Source: Chaetoderma sp. LZ-2023a (lineage: Eukaryota; Mollusca; Caudofoveata; Chaetodermatida; Chaetodermatidae). Taken from it: a stretch of 64,000 nucleotides of DNA. The position numbers and the translations under genes were made by a program. The first letter of the stretch is position 1; each line of letters begins with the position of its first letter. This document shows, one piece after another, positions 22,376-32,458 of the stretch. The stretch spans positions 87,505,448 through 87,569,447 of the forward strand of contig CM067373.1 in assembly GCA_034401795.1 (NCBI GenBank), written 5' to 3'. A model generated the notes under the pieces. The model was not told where the DNA came from, ran no database searches, and saw only the letters and a program-made list of their open reading frames with translations.

Positions 22376-23129
22376 AAATATTGAATCAAACAATTCATAC
22401 GACATTTAGATAGGGCTAAGTTTTCATCTACAACTGCAATATAGTATCAGTAACAAAACATATGACAACTGTTTGAAAATAGTCTTTTAGCGAGATTCTA
22501 CACTCAGCGAAATAGTAATTTACTGATGATTAGTAATGATTGATTCCGTCCGTCATTTTAATCTGCCATGTTTTGGACCACAACACTAACTAATGTGTCC
22601 CAGATGTTATCTTTTTACTGATAATTACAAAATAAGATGCCCAAAGATGTCCTTGACCCCGAAAACATATAATTCGACACCAAAGCTGCCTTCCTACATG
22701 ATATTGATGTTCACGTTTGCTTATTGTTTACGTCACAGTTTGTGTGTTGTTAATCTGCGCATTTACTGCGCACCTTCTCTCGAGTACAGACGTATTCTTG
22801 CGAATTGTTATCAAAGCGAATATCCTTGCGATTGCACTGCGTTTAATCTTTCTTCATCGAAGTGATTAACTATTGATTAATGAATTGGCCATATTTGCTT
22901 CTGCAAAATTGTTGATTCCAGCGAATTATCGAATTCAGAAGTATTATCAATTTGACTAATACTACCAGCTCTTCTTTATCTGTTAGAACATAATTATAAG
23001 TTTAAAGATGAAAGGTAAGTGTGATTACAATTTTCAATAGCAATTAATTTATTTAATTTAAGTTGTCCTCTTAGCCCCTTAATCGTTTCATGCGAAAAAT
23101 GGCAAATTCTCTATAATGTAATAAGGAAT
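22376..23129. other. AT-rich intergenic DNA, no gene seen
   Basis: A 90-codon frame at 22593-22865 contains several Cys and Tyr but no known motif, and I do not support it as a gene. Confidence 0.4.
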
Positions 23130-23235
23130 ATTCTGATGAATATTTGGAAACAATTTGACTGGGAGCTGGTGCTGGCCATGGCATAGTAACAGGTTCCAGT
23201 CAAATTGGTTTACAAATATTCAAGAACTTTCCTAA
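23130..23235. repeat. Foldback family H, copy 2
   Basis: The left arm 'gatgaatatttggaaacaat' with 'ttgactggg' pairs with 'ccagtcaaattggtttaca' and 'aatattcaag', around a 'gctggtgctggccatggc' loop. It is the same arm motif as copy 1. Confidence 0.6.
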
Positions 23236-23289
23236 CTCCTGTATAGTTGTCCTGAAATTACGCCACTAAAATGTCAATGGTTGAACATT

Positions 23290-23496
23290 TAATACTCGAG
23301 ACGGCCAAAAACGGCTTATGCAGGGGTCTTCAAAAATGCCCATTTGAAGAACAAGAGAAGGCAGAAAAGATACCACTGGAATGACTGGCTGGATAACCGA
23401 GCCAGTCGTTCCTGTGGTAAACTTTCAAAAATAATCCTCTTGTTCTGCAAATTGACATTTTCTTTCTTGAGCAAATTTGCTGGTTAAAGGGTTAAT
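23290..23496. repeat. Foldback MITE family P, copy with TTAA end
   Basis: The hairpin core is 'taccactggaatgactggct' against 'gagccagtcgttcctgtggta'. The right side ends 'ttaaagggttaa', matching the right terminus of the 25.6-kb copy. The left flank contains 'gccaaaaacggctt' as in that copy, but its extreme end is eroded. Confidence 0.7.
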
Positions 23497-24117
23497 GGGC
23501 TAATACAATAATAAATTTTTAAATGTCTTCTTTTCGAGAACCAATGGACCTTTCCATTTTTAGCTATGCCCCGCCCACACCTCGCCGTGTTTGGATTGAT
23601 CGATCCCCGAATGCCCTAGCTATCAATTTCCTGAAAACTATACAGGGAAGCTGTTGAATATTTTGTAACTAATTAGACTGGGTGCTGTTGCTGCCATAGG
23701 CAACATAATATTTATTAAATAGTAAAAGCAAACAATGTGTACAACAGCCCATAGACCGTCATCAAATATGCGTTGGTGACGTACTTATCGACATCATTCA
23801 TGACGTCATTCATTATGATGTCATTGTACACACCACGCAGTTCATTATGACGTCATATAATGGGTGGGTACTCTGGAAAGGTGAATTGGGTGATTTCAAT
23901 TATATTTGGCAGGGCGCATCCTTATGGAATTGTGACACGCGTATGTTCAAACCAAGCCGATCGGCCACTTTGGCCAGTGGTGATCTTGGATTTCAGCTGA
24001 TTTTTAGAACGTATTTAAATGTCTTGTCCAAAACCACTGCGTGTACTGTTGTGAAGCTCGAGAAAGTTCATCTAAGTCCCAGTATATTGTTACCTAACTC
24101 CGGATTCATAATTAGAC
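23497..24117 (+). repeat. Mollusc-type repeat M, interrupted by MITE G
   Basis: 'aatgtcttcttttcgagaac' and 'caatggacc' on the left, and 'gatttcaattatatttggc' on the right, together give the module seen uninterrupted at 26760-26805. The 340-bp element G therefore sits inside it. Further M phrases follow ('ccgatcggccactttgg', 'catttaaatgtcttgtcc' variants). The block ends with 'ctccggattcataatta', also present at 12680, where the LINE fragment begins. Confidence 0.6.
23546..23886. mobile_element. MITE family G, copy 1
   Basis: A short noncoding element starting 'tttccatttttagctatgcc' and ending 'ggtactctggaaaggtg'. The first and last ten or so bases are imperfect inverted repeats around TTTCCA. 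The body carries several near-copies of TGACGTCAT (near 23790-23860). A second copy is at about 45783-46143. Confidence 0.65.
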
Positions 24118-24845
24118 ATTTTAACAACTAAGCTGGGAGAAGCATATATAGACGATCATATCCAAGGTAGCAGGGAATATTGGTATCATGCGCAGACTCA
24201 AATCATATCTCCCACCTGATATTCTAAAAGCTTTATATAGCACATGACATACTGCAATGGTATCTGGAGCAACACACATCAAACTAAAAATTTTTAAACC
24301 AAAATTACTACAAAAGCAATCTGTTAAACCATTCTCACAAGCAGCAAAGCGCCACGATACCTTTAAAACGAACAAAACTCTAAATCTTGAAGCCATTGGA
24401 AAGGTCCAATTATGTACTATTTTAAGAGACTACCACAATGGCAGCTTACCCACATCATTATCCAATATTTTTACACCCAATACAGACATACATACTCACA
24501 ACACAAGAACAAGTTCTAACCTACATGTCACATATCACCGAACAGAGGCAGCTACACGCACACCATCCCATCAAGCAATACAATTGTGGAATAACACAGA
24601 TGCGGACACACGTGCGCAAATTGTTACAACAAAGTCATTCAAAAAGTGCATAAAGACCAAAATTATTGAGAGCTATTAGAAGCCAGATTACTAAAACACA
24701 CACCAGAAACCCGTAATGACCAAAAAAGACTGATTTCCTATAATATAATGAATGTTCTGTTGGCTATTTTGGGACAAATTTGAACTGCCACTGATGCTGC
24801 ATATGATAGGAACGAACTACAATTGAATCGGTTGCAAAATACTTC
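24118..24845 (+). mobile_element. 5'-truncated LINE family K fragment (3' end)
   Basis: It aligns with 51855-52592 of the larger LINE downstream, including the C-terminal frame at 24257-24679 (KPFSQAAKRHDTFKTNKTLN; SSNLHVTYHRTEAATRTPSH). The 3' untranslated part runs to 'gaatcggttgcaaaatac'. The RT catalytic core is absent. There is a local gap relative to the other copy near 24243, so the fragment cannot be active. Confidence 0.85.
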
Positions 24846-25056
24846 TTAATCAATTTCAATAAAACTTGAGTGGAACCATCCTATGGTGGCACGCATCAAC
24901 ATATCAAACTAGAATTTTGTTTGATCAATTTGTTGGGGTTGGTGGGGGCGTCATCTTGGATTTTCCGAAAACCATTCATTATATCTATTTAAAGGAAAAT
25001 GATTCAAATGCTAATTGCCCAGGTGAGCGTCACAGGCCCTCGAGTCTCTTGTTTAA
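24846..25056 (+). repeat. Mollusc-type repeat M, right end
   Basis: It contains 'cgtcatcttggattttccg' and ends with 'ccaggtgagcgtcacagg', 'ccctcgagtctcttgttt'. This is the same terminal phrase as at 12600-12646, with a short GGCC..-type hairpin before CTCTTG. Confidence 0.65.
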
Positions 25057-25214
25057 ACGACTCGAAGCTAACTTATTAACTCATGTCATGAGATCATGAC
25101 AGAGACCAGGGACTAGAACCCACCTCCGATTTATGACACTCTCCTGATTCCGCGAGATCTCGGATCAAAAGAGACCCACCAAAGTCCAGTGTGTCTGAAA
25201 TATTCCAAGTGAGG

Positions 25215-25571
25215 TAAAGGTGCTGTAGGTGCATATTGACACCAAAATGCTTTAAAATAAAATTGTTGAAATTATATACTTTTAGAGGCCTAAATTGTGT
25301 AACTCAAAGTAATGGAAATAAATAAATCTTAACATATGATGATTTCATTCCATATCAATAAATTTCGTAGGTTTAGTTGTAAATTTGAATTAGGGACTCG
25401 TGCCTCTAATTCAATTTGACAACTTCAAAAATTATATTAATTTTTGCGTAATGAAATCATCATATGCTAAGATTTCTTTCGTTTCATTACATCTATGCAC
25501 ACAATTTAACCCTCTAAAAGTATATAATTTTAACAATTTAATTTGAACCATTCTGTGAATATGCACCTTTA
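25215..25571. mobile_element. Foldback MITE with about 150-bp arms
   Basis: The left arm starts 'taaaggtgctgtaggtgcat' and passes 'tatatacttttagaggc' and 'atatgatgatttcatt'. The right arm is the inverse and ends 'aatatgcacctttaa'. The loop is about 80 bases, centred on 'gaattagggactcgtgcc' then 'tctaattc', itself a small hairpin. The AT-rich body has no frame. The class is unknown. Confidence 0.75.
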
Positions 25572-25595
25572 ATAAATTAGCCTCGTGTCGTTTAA

Positions 25596-25826
25596 CCCTT
25601 TAACACTCATATCAGCCAAAAACGGCTTCAGCAGTGGTCTTGAGAAAGGTACATTTGCGGACCAAGAGAAAACTATTTGTGAAAATTTACCGCTGGAATG
25701 ACCGGCTCGATAAGCGATCCAGTCATTCCAGTGGTAAATTTTCAGAAATAGTCTTCTCTTAGTCTGCAAGTAGACATTTTCAATGAGAAAACAGATTTAT
25801 TAAAAATAAATTCGAGGGGTAAAGGG
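25596..25826. mobile_element. piggyBac-like foldback MITE (family P reference copy)
   Basis: Flanked by TTAA at 25592-25595 and 25827-25830. The termini are CCCTTTAACAC.. and ..GGGTAAAGGG. The interior is one long hairpin, 'accgctggaatgaccggct' against 'agtcattccagtggtaaa'. TTAA duplication with a CCCT-type end is the hallmark of piggyBac elements; no transposase is present. At 231 bp it is a nonautonomous element. Confidence 0.75.
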
Positions 25827-25984
25827 TTAAAAAGTATCTAAAAGTTCATCTGGTTTTATTTTGCCATTGTTGGCTCAGCTGACTAGAATGGCTAAGTGAG
25901 GTTATACCACGGGGAGTCCGCACGGTCCGTCATATGAAGAAAGTATTAAGTTGTCCATCAGTAAACATTATAATTTTTGTCGCA

Positions 25985-26630
25985 TGCCAAAAGTAGGTCA
26001 GCATGACCTACTTTACATGTTTCAATAAACAATATCGAAAATTATGTGTGTCCATTCCTGATTTTTTGCTACGGGGAGCAGATCAATAAACCGTCATGTC
26101 CAGTCAGTCGGTTGGTCGGTCAGGCAGTCGAAAAACGTATTCCGGACTGTATCTCGAATATACCACTGTTACAATTTAGCTCAAATGTTAACACAACGAA
26201 GGAACTTGACGTGCAAAAGAATTTCGGGACTTTGGCCATGATAGGGATAAAAGCACTTTGGCCTGAATTGGATGAAATTGTAGATCTGTGGATATCTCAG
26301 ACACTACTGGTCCGATCTGGTTCAAATTCTTATACTAGAATGAATGTGGTAATATACGAAGGTTCGATAACTTATGGTGTGATCCAAAAAAATCTGAAAA
26401 ATCCGAAAAAATCTTAAACTCACAGCTATCAAGATTCTATCGGCCTTGTTTGTCTGGATAGTCGTTTCATTACTTTCACACACATAGTTACTTGGTATGT
26501 AGATGTGTCATAGCGTAAACATCTGTCATATATTATAATAGAAGTGGGTCAGCATAGAAGTAGGTCAGCATAGAAGTAGGTCAGCATGATCTACTTTTCA
26601 CAGTTTACTGAACATCATAGATAATTCTTG
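25985..26630 (+). repeat. Dispersed repeat L, copy 2, between GGTCA palindromes
   Basis: About 26085-26450 matches copy 1 near 5 kb ('cgtattccggactgtatctc', 'ctggtccgatctggttc', 'gattctatcggccttg'). On both sides lies 'aagtaggtcagcatgacc' (25990) or tandem 'agaagtaggtcagcat' (26537-26605). These near-palindromes may mark the outer borders. The open frame at 26046-26417 falls inside the repeat and is not supported as a gene. Confidence 0.55.
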
Positions 26631-26643
26631 TCCAGAAGTTTAA

Positions 26644-26880
26644 TGAGGTTCTAGCTCACCTGGCATAAAAGGCAAAGTGAGCGTATGCTGCGGCGACTGT
26701 CTGCGGTCCGTCCATCGTGCGTCTGTCACTTGTCAGTCCATCTACGTTTTATTTAAATGACTTCTTCTCAGGAACCACTAGACTGATTTTAATTATATTT
26801 GGCAGCTAGCATCCTTAGTGCATAAGGTTTATTTAAAGGAGGCCGATCGGCCAATATGGCTGGTAGCTCTAATACCGTTA
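26644..26880 (+). repeat. Mollusc-type repeat M, left end
   Basis: It starts 'ttctagctcacctggc' with an imperfect hairpin to 'gcaaagtgagcg', then 'cggcgac..gtccgtcc', 'tttaaatgacttcttctc', 'ggaaccactagactgat' and 'catccttagtg'. From memory this is the standard left end of the bivalve repeat whose right end is seen at 12.6 and 25.0 kb. Confidence 0.65.
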
Positions 26881-28150
26881 GTTTGCCTAAGCCTCAGGAT
26901 CTTTTATCTGGCTGGTGAGATAACACATACGCGTCTTTATAGTTACGGTAATACTTTATTAATTTACAACTTACGCTGGGACACTGTCACTGGCCCGTTT
27001 GCACAGTTGGCCACAATACACAGTTTGATATTGAAGTCGTGGATTGGGACCAACTATCCAAAACAACAAGTGACCATGTCCAACGTCAAACTCCAACTGA
27101 CTGTCGTCCAATGTTCTATTACAAACCTGTGACGTCAGTCCATAGTCACAAACCTTGGTGGCAAACAGTTGTACCTGATCCGTGACAACACGTTAAGTAT
27201 ATACAGTACGTATTACTATATTAACTACAACAATATGGACACAATATATTCAACACTCCTCTTTCGTATAACCTTGGTGTGTATATAATCCGTGGTAGTG
27301 TATGTAAGTCAATGGCGGTGTGTGTCACTGTCGATGTATGCTAGTTCACGTGTGTGGTTATCTGTGGGCGTGGCTTGTTCATTTATTCATGCATGTGATT
27401 TGACTGTCCTGTGCGCGCGTGCCTGGGGTCCTCTGTGTGCTCCTTTATGGGCGTGTGTGTAGATCCAGTTCTGTCCTGGAGTGTGCTGTGTATATTCCGT
27501 ATCCTGGTGCGCATGTGGTATATGTTTGTTTATGAATCGTGTGGGCAGTTGTGCGTTCTTGTGCGTGCCTTTGTGCGTGTGCTGAAACTCTCCCGTACTC
27601 TGTACCATATTATCCCCCTGCTTCCCCTAGGATACTCCGTATCCTGTGGGGAAAAAAATATAGAAACAAAGTTATAATTCTTTAACATCAGGTAATTTTC
27701 ATTGAATTTCAGCGCAAAGACAATCTGTTATCATTTTTAACAGAGAAATCATAGAAACAATCCTTTTAACAATATTTATACATTAGAACTTTAAAGGAGA
27801 ACGCCAGACCCCACTGCTTGATATAACACAACTCTTCACTGTGTTACGTTTTTAAATGTATAATTCTCGCTGAATATGTCCTAAATCGATTGTTGACCTA
27901 TACGAGCATTACATTATACGCATATGCGTGAGCATTAGTAATGGTAGAAGTCGGTCTATCGGTCTGTCCGTAGGTCTGTCAATTCTAACAAGGCTGACTG
28001 CCTACGTCGCAACTAGATATCATAGCGTATAGAACTTGTTTTAATAAACTATTTTCCTGCGCCAGTGATCAAATGAAGACTATCCTCGCAGATAATTTCC
28101 ATATACCCCCACCATACCCCGACATATAGCTACTCGCAAAAATGAAACGG
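26881..28150. other. Intergenic DNA, no supported gene
   Basis: Frames at 26818-27132 and 27411-27677 lack family features. The latter crosses GTGTGC-rich sequence. A 'gtcggtctgtccgtaggtctg' run lies near 27950. Nothing else is recognised. Confidence 0.4.
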
Positions 28151-28332
28151 TACATATAGTTAAGTCTCGTTTCCACCAAGATTTTGCATCAACGTCAGCG
28201 TTGGCGTCGGCGTTATCATAGGCGTTTGACGCTGCGTTCAACTGTTTCCACCAAGCTACGGTTTAGTGCTTTTGCTGGCGATTTTTCACCGCATTGCTCA
28301 GTTAGTTTGGAGACCTCGTGCTTGAAGGTTAA

Positions 28333-28518
28333 CATGGATAACAAAGGGAAGGTTGTGGCTATGGTCCTTGACCATGACCTGGACGAAGAGGAGATGGAGG
28401 ACGAAGTTAAAATGGTAGTGACAGCAGCAATTACCCAAAAGTATAAGAAACGTTTGTGGGTCCATTCAATCAATGCTGCCAGGAAGAAATATGGGAGTTA
28501 CGATCAGCTAGTTTGCTG
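28333..28518 (+). pseudogene. PIF/Harbinger-like N-terminal exon fragment
   Basis: From ATG 28333 the frame encodes an acidic start (LDHDLDEEEMEDEVKMV), then KRLWVHSINAARKKYGSYDQL. It resembles the N-terminus of HARBI1-type nucleases, where a W-V-H-P..N..R..G-x-[YF] motif precedes the transposase core. No core domain follows, because the frame becomes hydrophobic and nondescript after about 28518. This fits an exon ending near 28510 with the rest missing, or a truncated element. Upstream, 'gtttccaccaag' occurs twice (28170 and 28243) and could relate to a terminal repeat. Confidence 0.5.
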
Positions 28519-29289
28519 GTGTCTATTGACTTGCTCATTTTTACCTGTAGGCCTAAGTATCAAATGCAGCAACATATAATTACAGCACCCGCGCGCGCGC
28601 ACGCACGCACGCACACCTTACTGGAACCAAATGAGAGTGCATATTTTCCTGTACCAGGATTTGGGATTTTGACCAGGCATTGAAGGGAAGTTGTTGATCT
28701 GTCAGGCAGCAACAGCATACTGTCAAAACTTTTGTCAAAATACTCAACCAGTGCACTGGTACATTATATTGAAATGCCATTTTCAGTAAATGGTAAATTT
28801 GAATTAGATAATACTAACGCCAACATTTACATATGTAACTCGTACTGATCTATTTACACGCACACATATGCCCGCATTCACCGGGAATTGCAAGCGAAAT
28901 CAAGTCATTTAAGCCATAATACACGCACCACACCACACCCACCCGGTACACGGGCACACCTGTAAAATAATCCCAAACCAGTTCACTAATGTGAGTAGTA
29001 GTGTAGCATCACACACGCAAACACCTCATCATCGCATGAGAAACGCATTGGGGAACATTGAGTACTAATTATCGCACACACACTTGTAGCGCCACAGAAC
29101 ATATTAATGGAATAAGTCGCAGGTATTGCAGAAGCAGGAAACATATAAAAGTTAAGTTTTGATTGAAGCGATGATAGATGATAAGTTCATTGAATAAATG
29201 TAATCATCACTGCACATGATCGTCCAAATAACAGAATATAAGAAACACACAAACAAACCCAGTAAACACGTAAATAAGTAAATAATTAA

Positions 29290-29290
<1 letters not shown>
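28519..29290. other. Noncoding DNA with CG/CA simple repeats
   Basis: A (GC)n/(ACGC)n tract lies at 28589-28616, and CA-rich sequence near 28860-29090. No gene is seen. Confidence 0.45.
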
Positions 29291-29922
<632 letters not shown>

Positions 29923-30842
29923 ACTTGTGTTACTGTTCGCCCAGATCTATTCTTACATACTACAACTTTATACTTGTGCTACCATTCCTCCAGCTGTCCC
30001 CGCATTTCACACTTTCCCTGAGTGGCCGCAGGGCAAAGACATAGCGCTACATTTCTTTTACTAACAAGTAGGAACTCTGTCCTTTTTGTGGTGTCTTTGC
30101 ACAATAATTACAAATAAAATAACAGTGATGATAAATTAGATGTTACTGAGTGAAGAGCAATAGTTGACCTAAGTACATGTATGAGTCATGATCAAAGGTG
30201 TTTTAATGAAATAGTTACCAACTTAATAATTGCTAGGCGGGCAGTTTTGCATTAGGCTGGCTAATGCTACTGCATCTCAGAAATAACTGTGTAAATGTGT
30301 CAATATTGATGATTGCTGAGTGACTCTTGAGTACTTTATGTTTGTTGAAATTGAAATGGTCAACGAACACCAGATAACTGGAAAATATTAAAGTAAATGA
30401 GCGAAAGTATACGTACATGTCACTTCAGCACATGGTGTGGATGAACCGGATGTAAAATATAGAGCTATGCCATGTGAATGGATAAATTCATGTATGTTGA
30501 TACCGCAACACTGATGAAATAATAGTATAATTCATTGTCCGTATCAGTTGATGTTATAAGTTATAGAAAATAACTAACTAACTGCTTTGTGCATGATCAA
30601 ATGTCTGTATATAGACACCACATATGGGTGAATAACATGATTGGATAAATTGAAGATATTATATAATTGGTACGAATAACTAGATAGTGCTTTTAATGAA
30701 ACAATGATAATGGAAAAGCCAAAACAAAGCTGTAAACAGCAAAGCTATAAACAGCAGTTTTCACAGAATAGACCACATCTCCAAAAAGCCATAACAGAAA
30801 CTAAACTTTGGTGTATCAAACATTGATGATTCAGATATTGCC
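29923..30842. other. AT-rich DNA upstream of a retroelement fossil
   Basis: No gene or structured repeat is recognised. It could include eroded gag or leader sequence of the following element, but no gag motif is visible. Confidence 0.4.
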
Positions 30843-32332
30843 ATGGCTGAATCAACTCAGTTGCTGAAAGATTTGGTGATTGTAGGGATAGATGGAAAAT
30901 GTGTCAATGCATTAGTTGATACAGGAGCAACAATAAGTTGTCTCTCGCAAAGAATGTATGAGCAGCTTAAAGCAAATAATAATTTCTATTGGAAGAGTCA
31001 GATATACAGACAGTCGTTGGAGTTGGTGGCAGAGCAATTAATGCCAAGGCTATAGTGACTCTGCCTATTAGAATCAATAGACTTGAACTGTATCACTCAG
31101 TGTACCTGTTAGAACACTGTAACCATGATCTCATTCTAGGACTAGACTTCTTAAAACAACACAATGCGAAGATACACTTTGAGACAAATACTTTAGAATT
31201 ACACAATGGCATGACTGAGGCAGATATAATTTCAAACCAAAACAAATGGTGTGTTGTTAAGCTTAAGGGAAAGTGCTATCTTCCAGCAAAAACAGAAATG
31301 CTATTGCCGGTACACGTTTATGGCAAAGATGTCAAATCAAAAATAGGGATGGCAGAACCACTACAGTCATTGCCCACTAAGCTACATCTATTAGGAGCAA
31401 AATGTGTCATACAGGTAGGCAACAATAACGAAAAGGTTTATCGCATCTTTAATCCTACAGATGTGGAAATCGATCTACCTGACAAAGCTCCACTTGCATT
31501 GTTTACAGTCATGTATACATCTCAGATAATTGGGCACATGAGTAGTGAAGAACAAAATGTATCTGATGTATCAAATCATAGTAGTGTAAATGAAGCTGAA
31601 GTAAAACAACATCGTGAGATTGCACTTGATCTAGGCATAAATTTAGAAAACTCAGACCTGTCAGCAGAACAACAAGAAACTATATTAGAGTTTATATGAC
31701 GAAACCGGGATGTATTTGCCAGAAACATAGATGAGTGGGATACAACACATCTCTATCAGCATCACATAGATACTGGCGATGCACAGCCAAGTAAGCGCCA
31801 GTTTTACAGAGCTACTCCTGACATGAGAAAGGAGATTGATAGGCAAATAGATGAGATGCTTAGGACTGGAGTGATAGAAGAGAGCATGTCACAGTGGAGT
31901 AGTCCCGTTGTCATGGCGAAGAAGAAAAATGGTGAATATAGGTTTGCAGTTGATTATCGAAAGCTGAATCGAGTAACTAAACCTATATCGTTTCTAGTTC
32001 CTCGAATTGATGATATATGTGATGCAGACGGAAACACAAATGCGAGGTACTATACAGTACTAGATCTTTGCTCTGGATATTGGCAGATAGAGATTAACAA
32101 TGAATCGAAGCACAAGACTGCATTCATGACACACAGTGGCATCTATCAGTTCCGAAAAATGCCCTTCAGTTTAATAAATGCACCTATTGCCTTCTCTATG
32201 GTCATGACAGAGGTCCCTAGAGAACTTAATTGGGAAAATGCAATCGCATATGTAGATGATATCCTGATATTTAGCAAGGAATTTGAATCACACATGCATG
32301 ATTTAGAAAGTGTATTAAATAGATTGAAACAG
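30843..32332 (+). mobile_element. Ty3-like pol remnant E (fossil)
   Basis: Fossil of an LTR retrotransposon of the Ty3/gypsy type. It contains an aspartic protease (LVDTGATISC near 30915), a following domain with LILGLDFLKQHNAKI, and the first part of a reverse transcriptase (SPVVMAKKKNGEYRFAVDYR; YVDDILIF near 32250). It is broken, with few breaks over this length. It stops within RT, where the LTR end of a second element begins. Gag, RNase H, integrase and LTRs are not seen. Confidence 0.85.
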
Positions 32333-32400
32333 TGCACTTGTGGCACGGCGAGTCGACATGATAGACTGGAATGACCTGACACTACCTAGCGAGCTACAAG

Positions 32401-32418
32401 TGGCGCCCGATGTGGGGC
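32401..32418 (+). promoter_or_regulatory. tRNA primer-binding site
   Basis: TGGCGCCCGATGTGGGGC lies two bases after the LTR end CTACA. It closely resembles the lysine-tRNA primer-binding sites of retroviruses (TGGCGCCCGAACAGGG..). This is the signal that fixes the LTR boundary and the orientation. Confidence 0.8.
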
Positions 32419-32458
32419 CCGAAGAACATGATTAACCACCCGCAGCGAACTCACGCCC

